From Cyanobacteria bacterium M_surface_10_m2_119 (lineage in GTDB: Bacteria; Cyanobacteriota; Cyanobacteriia; PCC-6307; Cyanobiaceae), in the NCBI GenBank assembly GCA_016882525.1, contig VGPU01000022.1, forward strand, positions 1 to 35,964: 35,964 nucleotides of DNA, in the 5' to 3' direction. Positions 20,027 through 28,337 of this stretch are shown here, one piece after another. Positions within the stretch are counted from its first letter, which is position 1. Every line of letters starts with the position of its first letter. Both the position numbers and the translations under genes were made by a program. The notes beneath the pieces were generated by a model. It was not told where the DNA came from, made no database searches, and worked only from the letters and a program-made list of their open reading frames with translations.

Positions 20027-21311
20027 AGCGGCTGCCCGTCAGGCCGCTGGCGGCGGCCCTCGCCGCCGGCGCCCTGGCTGGGCTGAGTGGTCTGCTCACC
20101 TGGTTGGCCGCCGGAAACCTCGACCCCCCGGGTCCGAGCAAGGCCGAAGGCCTGCGGGGCACGGTGTACCTGGCCCTGGGCATTCCCTCGGAAGAGAGCT
20201 CGATCGGGAACTGCGCGAGCGCAGCACCGAGCAGGTGGAGCGCTTCAGCAAGGCGTTCCGCGCGCTCCATCCCGGCGTTTCCATTCAGCTGGTGGCCTTC
20301 CCCGAAGCCGAGCTGGTTGCCCAGCTTCCGCGGCGGCAGCAGGCAGGCCTGGGACCTGACCTCCTGCTGATCAATGCCGCCACCGCCATGCGCCTGCAGC
20401 GCCAGGGCCAGGTGCACCCCCTCTCCATGCCGGCGGAGACCCTCAACCAGCTCGAGCCGGAGACCCTGGCCCGCCTCCGCCTGCCGGATGGGCGCCTGGC
20501 CGCCCTGCCGGTGGCGCAACAACCCGAGCTGGCCTGCTTCAACCACCAGCGACTGCCCGAGGGCAGCCCCACGGATCTCGCAGGCATTCTGCGGCGCAGC
20601 AGCGAAGGGGTGCGCTTTGACCTGAGCATCGACCCCCATCAACTCTTCTGGACCCTGGGCGGCCTTGGGGCCGGCGATGCCCTGCTCAAGGCCAGCCGGG
20701 GCACTCCCCTGAGCGACGCCGAGCGACGCCAGCTGGTGCTCTGGCTGGGCTGGCTCCAGAACGCCTCGTTCCAGCAGCACATCACCTTCTTCGCCACCCA
20801 GGATGAGCTGCTGCATGGCTTGCGGCGGGGCCAACTCGACTGGATCAGTTGCCGGAGTTCCTCCATCTCCCGGCTGGAGAAGCAGCTGGGCGCCGATCTG
20901 GGGGTGGCGGCCCTGCCCGGGGGAGCGCAGGGAGCCGCCACCCCGGTGAACCGGCTGCGGGTGCTGGCCTTCGGGGCCAACTCCAGCCCTGGCCAGCGGC
21001 GCATCGCCATGGAAATGGCCCGTTTCTCGGTGAATCCGCTGGTGCAGCGCAACCTCACCCTCGAGTCGCAGGACCTGCTGCCCGTGAACCGCTTCGTGCC
21101 GGCACCAATAGCCAGCTCCACCGTGCTCAAGAGCATGGTGCTGTCGGCCGAGCAGGCCCTGGCGGCCCACCCCCTGGTGCTGGCCCTGGTGGCCAATCCC
21201 GCCGTCGACCAAGCCCTGTCGGCGGTGCTGGCGAAGGTGATCTTCGGAGACCAGGATCCGCGCGGCGCCGTCGACACCCTGATCCACGACCTCCAGCCCC
21301 CGCCGCGCTGA
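20023..21311 (+). pseudogene. Solute-binding protein, type 2 periplasmic fold (copy 2), frameshifted
   Basis: Paralogue of the solute-binding gene at 15896. The first part starts GTG 20023 and encodes an N-terminal signal anchor (AALAAGALAGLSGLLTWLAA) with no lipobox cysteine, then VYLALGIPSEE. The rest is in the -1 frame from about 20196 (ELDRELRERSTEQVERF) and runs without interruption to TGA at 21309-21311. Aligning by eye with copy 1 (LALVTNSDQRLDNDLRED), one missing base near 20191-20198 (GAAGAGAG) restores the frame exactly. The downstream part keeps all family segments (AGLGPDLLLINAATAMRL, LGVAALPGGA, VNRLRVLAFG). A restart at GTG 20235 would lack the export signal. It is a broken gene, a sequencing error, or a frameshifting gene. 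Confidence 0.8.
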
Positions 21312-22579
21312 TGGATCAGCTTCTGCACGAGATCTTCGGCTGGCTGGGTTACCTGCAGCGCGGGGCGGTGGTGGCCCAGCTGCTGCTGGTGGCCCTGCCG
21401 GTCACGGCCGCCGTGGTGCTGGGGCGCAACCGGCGCACCCCCCTGGCACTGCGGCGCTGGCTGCGGCCAGCGGCGGTGGCCGTGATTGCCCTGGTCAGTG
21501 GGCTGTTGGCCGGCAGCGGCCATCCCTGGCGCTTCAGCCTGACGCTGGGAATGCTCTATCTGGGCTGGCAGGGGCTCAACCTGCTCCACCTGGTGCTCCG
21601 GCCACTGGTGCGGGGCGAGCTGCTGCATCTGCTGGAGAGCCGCCTGCTGCGTCCCGGCTTCCTGGTGCTGGCGGCCCTGGGGGTGATCCGCCAGCTCGAC
21701 AGCGTGCAGGACCTGGCGATCATTCCCGTTGGCCAGTGGTTCGGCATCCCCCTCGACCTGGGCAAGCTGGCCCGCTCGGTGCTGATCATCTATCTGGTGG
21801 CGGTGGGATCAGCGGTGCCGGCCCAGGGCCTGGCCTGGTTTCTGCAGCGGGCCCTGGCCCTCAGCGACGGCAGCCGCCGGGCCCTCGGCCTGATGCTCCG
21901 TTACCTCACGGTGGCCATCGGCCTGCTCTGGGTGGCCAACCACCTGGGGTTCAACGCCACGGCGATCGTGGCCATCGCCGGCGGCCTTTCCGTGGGCCTG
22001 GGCTTCGGCATCAAGGAGGTGTTCTCCAACTTCATCAGCGGCCTGTGGCTGCTGCTGGAGGGGTCGGTGCGTCCCGGGGAGGTGCTGTTCGTCGACGGCG
22101 ATCCCTGTGAGGTGCGGAGCCTGGGCCTGCGGGCCGCCGTGCTCTGGCGTGACCGCGACAACGCCGAACTGGTGATCCCCAACCAGACCTTCTTCACCAC
22201 CACCACCACCACCTACACCGGCAGCGACCGGCTGCGGCGCAGCCAGGTGCTGGTGGGGGCGGCCTATCGCCACGACCCGGCCGAGGTGGTGGCCCTGCTG
22301 GGGCACACCGCCCGGGAAGTGGAGGGGGTGCTGGCCAGCCCCCCGCCCCGCGGCCTGGTACTGAGCTACGGCGACTCCTCGATCCAGTACGCCCTCCGCT
22401 TCTGGATCGCCAATCCCATGGACAACGTGAGCATCTGCAGTGCGGTGAACACGGCGGTGTGGCAGGCCTTCCGCCAGCAGGGCATTGAGATCCCCTTCCC
22501 ACAGCGGGTGCAGTACTCGATCAGTGGCCCGCCCGACGAGCTGGGCCAAGCAGAGCTGGGCGATGCGGGCCCAGGCTGA
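21311..22579 (+). CDS. MscS-family mechanosensitive channel (copy 2)
   Basis: 422 residues, the same length as the channel at 17131, with matching layout of N-terminal helices, pore helix and beta domain. The pore segment (IAGGLSVGLGFGIKEVFSNF, from about residue 222), SVRPGEVLFVDGDPCEV and NAELVIPNQTFF are almost identical to copy 1, whereas the N-terminal third has diverged more. The ATG at 21311 shares one base with the preceding stop (TGATG), so it is translationally coupled to the frameshifted binding-protein gene. If that frameshift is real, coupling may still be served by ribosomes entering at the internal start. A P-type ATPase gene follows 28 bases later. Confidence 0.92.
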   Translation: MDQLLHEIFGWLGYLQRGAVVAQLLLVALPVTAAVVLGRNRRTPLALRRWLRPAAVAVIALVSGLLAGSGHPWRFSLTLGMLYLGWQGLNLLHLVLRPLVRGELLHLLESRLLRPGFLVLAALGVIRQLDSVQDLAIIPVGQWFGIPLDLGKLARSVLIIYLVAVGSAVPAQGLAWFLQRALALSDGSRRALGLMLRYLTVAIGLLWVANHLGFNATAIVAIAGGLSVGLGFGIKEVFSNFISGLWLLLEGSVRPGEVLFVDGDPCEVRSLGLRAAVLWRDRDNAELVIPNQTFFTTTTTTYTGSDRLRRSQVLVGAAYRHDPAEVVALLGHTAREVEGVLASPPPRGLVLSYGDSSIQYALRFWIANPMDNVSICSAVNTAVWQAFRQQGIEIPFPQRVQYSISGPPDELGQAELGDAGPG

Positions 22580-22607
22580 ATAGGGTCGGTGCAGCCCAAG
22601 GATCCCC

Positions 22608-25316
22608 ATGGCCTCGCCCCCGGCAGCTGTGGCCCCGCCCTGGAGTCCTAGCCCCCATGCCATCGCCGCCGACGAGCTGGTGCAGGCGCTGGGCAGCGAC
22701 GCCGAGCAGGGCCTGAGCAGCGCCGAAGCCGAACAGCGCCAGCGGCGCTGGGGCAGCAACAGCCTGGAGCAGAGCCACGGCAAACCGACCTGGCGGCGCT
22801 TCCTGGGCCAGTTCCACGATCCCCTGCTCTACACGCTGCTGAGCGTGGGCCTGGTGAAGGTGCTGATCGGCAAGGCCAGCGATGCCTGGGTGATCTGGAG
22901 CGTGACCGTGATCAACGCCGTGATCGGCTTCTTCCAGGAGAGCCGGGCAGAAACGGCGATCGCCGCCCTGGCCCGCAGCGTGCGCACCGAGGTGGAGGTG
23001 GTGCGGGACGGCCGGCGCCAGCGCCTGAGCTCCGACGACCTGGTGCCCGGCGACGTGGTGCTGCTCGAGGCGGGCAACAAGGTGCCCGCCGACCTGCGCC
23101 TGCTGGCCTGCCGCCAGCTGCAGGTGGATGAATCGGCCCTCACCGGGGAATCGCTGCCCGTAAGCAAGGGCAGCACGGCGGTGGCGGTCGAGGCGCCGCT
23201 GGCGGAGCGCTTCGGCATGGCCTACGCCGGCAGCCTGGTGACGGCGGGCCAAGGCCGGGGCCTGGTGGTGGCCACGGGAAACGCCACCGAAGTGGGCTCG
23301 ATCTCCCGCTCGATGGCCGAGCAGGTGAACCTGAGCACGCCGCTGACGCGCAAGTTCCGCGGCTTCAGCCACACGCTGCTGCGCCTGGTGCTGGTGCTGG
23401 CCGGGCTCACCTTCCTGGTGGGTCTCGCCCGGGGCCGGCAGCCGGCGGAGATGTTCGACGGGGCCGTGGCCCTGGCGGTGGGCGCGATTCCGGAGGAACT
23501 GCCGGCGATCGTCACCATCACCCTGGCCATCGGCGTGAACCGCATGGCCCGCCGCAACGCGATCATCCGCAAGCTGCCGGCGGTGGAGGCCCTGGGCAGC
23601 ACCACGGTGATCTGCTCCGACAAGACCGGCACCCTCACCCAGAACCGGATGTCGGTGCGGCACATTCACGCCGGCGGCGAGCTGGTGAGCCTGGATCGGC
23701 TCTGGCCGGCGGGCCGGCCGAGCGGCGGCCACGACGATCCGCTCAGCCGCAATCTGGCCCTGCGGGAAACCCTGCTGGCGGGCCTGCTCTGCAACGATGC
23801 CCGCCCCAGCCAGACGGAGGGACTGGTGGGGGATCCCACCGAGACCGCCCTGCTCCAGGCCGCGGCGGCCGTGGGCCTCGACCGGCAGGCAGCCCTCGAC
23901 CAGCACCCCCGCCGCGATGCCATCCCCTTCGCCCCGGAACAGCAGTTCATGGCCACCCTGCACGGCAGCCGCCGCATCCTGATGAAGGGGTCGGTGGAGG
24001 CGGTGCTGGCCCGCTGCAGCCGCCAGCTGCAGGCCGATGGCAGCCGGGCACCGCTGGACCGGGCGGCCATCGAGGCCGCCGTGGCGACGATGGCCCGCCA
24101 GGGGGAGCGGGTGCTGGCGTTTGCCATCGGCAGCGCCGAGGCCAGCCAGGCCGAGCTGCAGCCCAGCCACCTCGAGGCCGGCCTCGACTTCCTCGGCCTG
24201 CAGGGGATGCTCGATCCGCCGCGGCCCGAGGCCCTGGCGGCGGTGGCGGCCTGTCAGCAGGCCGGCATCACGGTGAAGATGATCACCGGCGATCACCTGG
24301 AAACGGCGCGCTCGATCGCCAGCCAGCTGGGCCTGGGCAGGAACGGCACGGTGCGGGCGCTGGAGGGGCGGCGGCTCGAGCACTGCTCCCCGGAGGAGCT
24401 GGCGGCGATCGCCCACGACACCGATGTGTTCGCCCGGGTGGCGCCGGCCCAGAAGCTGGCCCTGGTGCGAGCCCTGCAGGCCCGGGGCGAGGTGGTGGCC
24501 ATGACCGGCGATGGCGTCAACGATGCCCCGGCCCTCAAGCAGGCCGACATCGGCATCGCCATGGGACGGGGAGGCACGGAGGTGGCCCGCGAAGCGGCCG
24601 ACATGCTGCTCACCGACGACAACTTCGCCACGATCGAGGCGGCCGTGGAGGAGGGGCGGGCGGTGTACCTCAACCTGCGCAAGGCCCTTGCCTTCGTGCT
24701 GCCGGTGAACGGCGGCGCCTCGATGACGATCCTGCTGGGGGCCGTGCTGGGGCTGGAGCTGCCAGTCACCGCCCTGCAGGTGCTGTGGCTGAACATGGTG
24801 TGCTCGCTCTCCCTGTCGGTGCCGCTGGCCTTCGAGCCGCGGCCGCCCGGGCTGATGCAGCAACCCCCGCGGCCGCCGGCCCAGCCCCTGCTCAGCGGCG
24901 GGCTCGTGCGCAAGGTGCTGCTGGTGTCGGCCTTCTACTGGTGCTTCATCTTCGGGGTGTTCCTCTGGGCCCGCTCCCATGGCACCAGCCTGCCTCTCGC
25001 CCGCACGATGGCGATCCAGTCGCTGGTGCTGGCTCAGATCGTGTACCTAGTGAGCATCAGCCAGGCCAGCAAGCTCGGCTGGCGCCACTGGCGACGCACG
25101 CCGGTGCTGTTGGCGGGCATTGCCCTGGCGGCGGCGCTTCAGCTGGGGTTCAGCCAGCTGGGCTGGATGAATCGCTTCTTCGACACCGCCCCTCTCGGCA
25201 CCCAGCAGTGGCTGATCTGCAGCATCTCCATCCTGGTGATGGTGCCGGTGGCCGGCCTGGCCGAGCGCTGCGAGCCCACCACCGGGCGGGCCAGCGGCAC
25301 GCTCAATGGGGCTTGA
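22608..25316 (+). CDS. P-type ATPase of the P2 cation-pump group, ion unknown
   Basis: A 902-residue pump with the N-terminal cation-ATPase domain, actuator motif TGES (179-182), M4 motif PEELPA (295-300), phosphorylation motif DKTGT with Asp338, the nucleotide-binding domain, and MTGDGVNDAP (about residue 631). It resembles PacL/SERCA-type pumps. The ion-site residues differ: M6 reads LWLNMVCSLSLSVPLAFEP where Ca2+ pumps have an Asp in VTDG, and M5 reads VLPVNGGASM without the usual Glu. So it should not be called a calcium pump from homology alone. ATG 22608 follows MscS copy 2 by 28 bases, suggesting one transcript. The last 14 bases overlap a convergent small gene. Confidence 0.93.
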   Translation: MASPPAAVAPPWSPSPHAIAADELVQALGSDAEQGLSSAEAEQRQRRWGSNSLEQSHGKPTWRRFLGQFHDPLLYTLLSVGLVKVLIGKASDAWVIWSVTVINAVIGFFQESRAETAIAALARSVRTEVEVVRDGRRQRLSSDDLVPGDVVLLEAGNKVPADLRLLACRQLQVDESALTGESLPVSKGSTAVAVEAPLAERFGMAYAGSLVTAGQGRGLVVATGNATEVGSISRSMAEQVNLSTPLTRKFRGFSHTLLRLVLVLAGLTFLVGLARGRQPAEMFDGAVALAVGAIPEELPAIVTITLAIGVNRMARRNAIIRKLPAVEALGSTTVICSDKTGTLTQNRMSVRHIHAGGELVSLDRLWPAGRPSGGHDDPLSRNLALRETLLAGLLCNDARPSQTEGLVGDPTETALLQAAAAVGLDRQAALDQHPRRDAIPFAPEQQFMATLHGSRRILMKGSVEAVLARCSRQLQADGSRAPLDRAAIEAAVATMARQGERVLAFAIGSAEASQAELQPSHLEAGLDFLGLQGMLDPPRPEALAAVAACQQAGITVKMITGDHLETARSIASQLGLGRNGTVRALEGRRLEHCSPEELAAIAHDTDVFARVAPAQKLALVRALQARGEVVAMTGDGVNDAPALKQADIGIAMGRGGTEVAREAADMLLTDDNFATIEAAVEEGRAVYLNLRKALAFVLPVNGGASMTILLGAVLGLELPVTALQVLWLNMVCSLSLSVPLAFEPRPPGLMQQPPRPPAQPLLSGGLVRKVLLVSAFYWCFIFGVFLWARSHGTSLPLARTMAIQSLVLAQIVYLVSISQASKLGWRHWRRTPVLLAGIALAAALQLGFSQLGWMNRFFDTAPLGTQQWLICSISILVMVPVAGLAERCEPTTGRASGTLNGA

Positions 25317-25536
25317 GCCAGGTGATCGGAATGAGCAGCAGCAGGAACACCGCCAGGGCCGTCGGCAGGTTCGCCGCCAGCGCGCTCAGGCTGGCCCAGC
25401 CGGGATCGGGCCACTGAGTCTCCCCCCAGCTGAGGGCCGCCCGCAACGGCCCCAGCAGCCAGGGGGCCTGCGACGGATCGAGCAGCAGGGCCGCCGACCC
25501 GGCAAACAGGGCCGACTGAATCAATTTTCCCTGCAT
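25303..25536 (-). CDS. Small two-helix membrane protein, 77 residues
   Basis: Begins MQGKLIQSALFAGSAALLLD and ends with a second hydrophobic helix (LPTALAVFLLLLIPITWLKP). Two helices are separated by a short loop with WGETQWPDPGW. I do not recognise a family. ATG 25536 starts the plausible part; the open frame extends to 25773 but the extra sequence is not protein-like. The 3' end overlaps the P-type ATPase stop by 14 bases. Its 5' side faces the plus-strand glycine-rich gene across a 240-base gap. Confidence 0.55.
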   Translation of the reverse strand: MQGKLIQSALFAGSAALLLDPSQAPWLLGPLRAALSWGETQWPDPGWASLSALAANLPTALAVFLLLLIPITWLKPH

Positions 25537-25776
25537 CGCGGCTGCTCCACTCCGGCGACGCCGCAGCCATGCTCGCCCAGAAGCGCGGAGTGGGCAAGCG
25601 TCCGCTGAACCCATTCGGTGGGCCGTGGTGCAGATCAGCGGCCCATCGGCAGCGGTTCTGCAGCACTGCGTTCCAAGCCTTGGCGAGCTCTTCAGCCTGG
25701 AATCAGGAACCCCCCATGGTCTGAGTTCAGCAGGGTGATTCCCCCTTGTTCTTGATGCAAAGCGGAGATCCAAGCC
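25537..25776. other. Divergent 240-base gap between a small membrane gene and the glycine-rich gene
   Basis: Short of 300 bases but worth a note: it separates a minus-strand gene (25536) from a plus-strand gene (25777), so it should hold two promoters. I find no convincing paired -35/-10 boxes, operator or hairpin. ORFs across it are not protein-like. Confidence 0.4.
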
Positions 25777-27018
25777 ATGAAACGATCCAGCACGATTGAT
25801 GAACTCCTGGCTGCTGCCGGAGGTGGCGGCATGGGAGGTGGAATTGGCGGCGGTGGCGGCTCCCCTTGAGGGGGCGGATCCGGGGGAGGCGGTGGCTCAG
25901 GAGGTGGCTCGGGAGGAGGAGGTGGTGGTGGCCGACCGGGTGAAACCACGGCGGGCAACAACCTCTCGGTTCCGGCCATTTTTCCCGGCGTCGCCCCCAG
26001 CCTGCGCGGCAGCGAAGGGGCCTACACATTCACCACACCCGCCACGCCAACCGTTCCTGTCGACGACGCCTATCTCTATTTTGCCCAAGGTGTGTCGGGC
26101 AACACGTGGCAGGCCGGCAACATTTCGGTGCAGGCAACCGGCGAGAACCCGATCGTTCTCGACTACGTGAACATCGGCGACGCACTGGAATCCGCACCCA
26201 TTCAACGGGGGCGCAATGTGCGCCTGGAGCTCACGCTCTTTGAGGAGATCGCCGATGTCACCGGCGTTCCGGGCGATGTGCTCACGGGCTTCGCCATGAC
26301 CCTGCTGGGGGGCGCAAAGGGGGGCGGCAGCCCCACCACCACCGGCCCCACGGAAAGCCAGGGGGCCCGCTACCCGGCCGCCGACTGGAGCGGCGGACCG
26401 GTCTCGGGAATCGCTTCCACAGAGAGCACGGCCAAGGGCATCACCTACGACACGCCCTATGCCTCGGTGTATGCCGCCGATGCCAGCAGCGCCGAGGGGG
26501 AGACCGTGGAGTCGTACATGAAGCTGTCGATCCAGAAAGTGGAGGGATTGCTGCCGCAGTATGTGAATGGCACCAACAACGACAGCGCCGATTTCATCAC
26601 CGACCTGCTCTGGAATGGCAGCCAGTGGGTGGACAGCAGCAGCAGCGACAACATCACGGTTGGTGCCAACATCAGCACGGCCAAATTCGGGCCGGAACTC
26701 ACGGTCTCGGGCACCTACAACGTGGGCGCTTCCGGCAAACCCTGGAAGTTCACCGCCGACGGCGTCTATCTGATCACCTTTGCCCTCAAGGATGGCAGCC
26801 CAATCGCCCTTGACGCCAACACCCTGGTGCGCAACGACGATCCCGACCAACCCGGCTTCCAACCCCTCGATCTCCTGGAGGGCCGCCTCACCCAGGTGGT
26901 GGGCGATGGGGCCCTGAGCAACACCGGCGACACCCACAACGGCCTGCTGGCGATGTTGGTGGGCGTGCCCTCCTCCGTGGGCGGCGGTGGCGAGGCAGCC
27001 CTGGCGGGCTTGCTCTAG
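25777..27018 (+). pseudogene. Glycine-rich, probably exported hypothetical protein interrupted by in-frame TGA
   Basis: One open frame runs from ATG 25777 to TAG 27016-27018 (413 codons) except for a TGA at 25867-25869 (codon 31). Before it: MKRSSTIDELLAAAGGGGMG, then a glycine tract. After it: more glycine repeats (GGGSGGGG units), then about 365 residues of Asn/Thr/Gly/Asp-rich sequence with beta-strand features (GNISVQATGENPIVLDYVNI, PELTVSGTYNVGASGKPWKF, VYLITFALKDGSPIALDANT). A one-base change from GGA to TGA inside the glycine codons explains the stop. There is no Sec signal; the DELLAAAGGG head recalls a double-glycine leader, which is speculative. A gene for an RTX-type protein follows 17 bases later. 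The family is not recognised. Confidence 0.7.
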
Positions 27019-27035
27019 CGCTGGAGGGCAGAGCC

Positions 27036-27600
27036 ATGGCCACACCCAACCTTCTGGATTCCAGCCAGGAGAGTGGAGAGTCCGATGCGGAGACTCCCTG
27101 CCTGCTGCCGCCCATCGAGGGCACCAATGGAGCCGACACCCTGCTCGGCTCCGGGGGCAGCCAGCATCTGAGCGGGCTGAATGGCAACGACAGCCTCTGG
27201 GGTGAGGCTGGCTCCGATTGCCTGGAGGGCGGCAACGGCGACGACCTCCTCGACGGCGGCATGGGGCCGGATCTGCTCATCGGCGGCCACGGCAACGATC
27301 GCCTGATCGGCGGCGGTGCTGCCGATCGGCTCACCGGCGGCCTGGGGGCCGACGTGTTCGTGCTCGGCGCCGGTGACCACGGCGAGGCGGATGTGATCAC
27401 CGATTTCCAACCCGGCGTCCGACCGGCTGGAGCTCCCCAGCGGTGTTGGTGTCGAAGACCTGGTCTTCGCCGGATCCGGGATCTATGGCGCAGGCGGCAC
27501 TGCCGCCGCCCTGCTGGTCACCCTTGCGGGCGTGGACACCACCCGGCTGCTCCCCGGTGACGTGGGGACAGCCCTGGCCCCGGGGAGCGACGCGGAGTAG
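27036..27600 (+). pseudogene. RTX-repeat calcium-binding protein, frameshifted near the 3' end
   Basis: The N-terminal part (ATG 27036) carries seven or so glycine-rich nonapeptide repeats of the GGxGxDxLx type (GNDSLWGEAGSDCLEGGNGD, DLLDGGMGPDLLIGGHGND), which bind calcium and form a beta-roll after type I secretion. It then has the usual closing segment GADVFVLGAGDHGEADVITD. Family proteins continue FxPGxDRLELP, and this continuation occurs from 27421 in another frame (DRLELPSGVGVEDLVFAG), ending at TAG 27598-27600. One extra C in GTCC at 27418-27420 accounts for it. In the uncorrected frame the end is a Arg/Pro-rich run stopping at 27560. No type I secretion genes are in the window. Confidence 0.8.
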
Positions 27601-27661
27601 GTCGCGTGGCCTGCTGGCGCCGGCTGGATCGGTTCTCACGGCCAGCCGGTACGGCCTGCCG

Positions 27662-27712
27662 CCCAGGGGTGGGGAGGGCCGAAACGATCGGTTCGGCTCG
27701 CCCCTCCCTGGG
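27662..27712 (+). promoter_or_regulatory. Long hairpin in the 5' leader of hsp20
   Basis: The arms 27662-27683 and 27692-27712 pair over about 20 positions around an eight-base loop (ACGATCGG). CCCAGGG pairs with CCCTGGG, GGGG with CCCC, and GGGCCGAA with TTCGGCTC, leaving one bulged T (27670), one A/G mismatch and two G-T pairs. It ends 81 bases before the hsp20 ATG at 27794 and follows the RTX frame's stop at 27600. It lacks a T tract, so it is not a standard terminator. It may be a leader structure, a processing site or a repeat-type element. Confidence 0.6.
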
Positions 27713-27793
27713 GCCTGGTGGCGGCGGCGACAGTGCACTCACCGGGGGCGAACGACGACCCCGCCACTCCACCGCATCTTCGCCATCCGAACC

Positions 27794-28246
27794 ATGCTGT
27801 CTCTCCGTTCCTCTTCCCCCTTCGAGCTGTTCGATCGTCTGGAGCAGCAGCTCAGCCAGCAGCTGCAGAGCGCCGAGCGGGTCCCCGCCGCCGAGGTGCA
27901 CGAAACCCCCGAGGCCTATGCCGTGGTGCTCGAACTGCCCGGCGTCGACAAAGCCGCCATCGAGGTGAAGGCCACCGAGCGCACCCTGCTGATCAGCGCC
28001 GAGCGCCGCCAGCAGCGCCAGCAGCCCGAGCCCGGCGCCGACGCCGGCGAGGGGCAGCCCCAGGCCGAGAAGGCCCGGGGTCCGCTCCTGAGCGAGTTCC
28101 GCTACGGCACCTGGAGCCGCAGCTTCCGCTTCCCGCACACAATCAACCGCGAGCAGCTGCAGGCGGTGTACCGCGACGGGCTGCTCACCGTGACCGCCCC
28201 GAAGCTCAACACCGTGAGCACCGTGACCGTGCAGGTGGAGGGCTGA
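27794..28246 (+). CDS. Hsp20 small heat-shock protein
   Basis: ATP-independent chaperone that binds unfolding proteins. From ATG 27794 it is 150 residues. The alpha-crystallin domain is visible from VHETPEAYAVVLELPGVDKA through IEVKATERTLLISAERR to FRYGTWSRSFRFPHTINRE and VYRDGLLTVTAPK. A Gln/Glu/Gly-rich insert (about residues 75-95) lies in the middle of the domain, as in many bacterial Hsp20 proteins. The short C-terminal tail ends VTVQVEG, close to an I-x-I-type anchor. There is no strong Shine-Dalgarno. A long hairpin in the leader (27662-27712) may be regulatory. It is followed by a terminator-like hairpin at 28293. Confidence 0.9.
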   Translation: MLSLRSSSPFELFDRLEQQLSQQLQSAERVPAAEVHETPEAYAVVLELPGVDKAAIEVKATERTLLISAERRQQRQQPEPGADAGEGQPQAEKARGPLLSEFRYGTWSRSFRFPHTINREQLQAVYRDGLLTVTAPKLNTVSTVTVQVEG

Positions 28247-28292
28247 AGGAAGCAGCCACGGGGCTGAGCCCCTCGCCATGAGAACCCCACGA

Positions 28293-28325
28293 GACCCCCG
28301 CCCCTGGCTCCGGCCGGGGGCTTTC
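28293..28325 (+). terminator. Terminator-like hairpin after hsp20
   Basis: CCCCCG (28295-28300) pairs with CGGGGG (28315-28320), with a partly paired GC-rich loop between, followed by CTTTCT. It lies 47 bases after the hsp20 stop and just before the 3' end of the convergent minus-strand gene at 28338. The T tract is short, so strength is uncertain. Confidence 0.5.
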
Positions 28326-28337
28326 TGCTGGCGCCGC

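Noticed and set aside
22521-24980. 819-codon minus-strand open frame antisense to the P-type ATPase
   Set aside because: His/Gln/Gly-rich with no recognisable domain; the sense strand has a complete catalytic ATPase.
22608-25316. Calling the P-type ATPase a calcium pump (PacL)
   Set aside because: Ion-site residues of M5/M6 do not match calcium pumps, so the ion is left open.
25500-25800. Paired promoters for the divergent genes at 25536 and 25777
   Set aside because: No convincing -35/-10 pair was found by eye.
25692-25979. Proline-rich minus-strand frame (PPPPPPEPP)
   Set aside because: It is simply the antisense of the glycine-repeat DNA of the gene at 25777.
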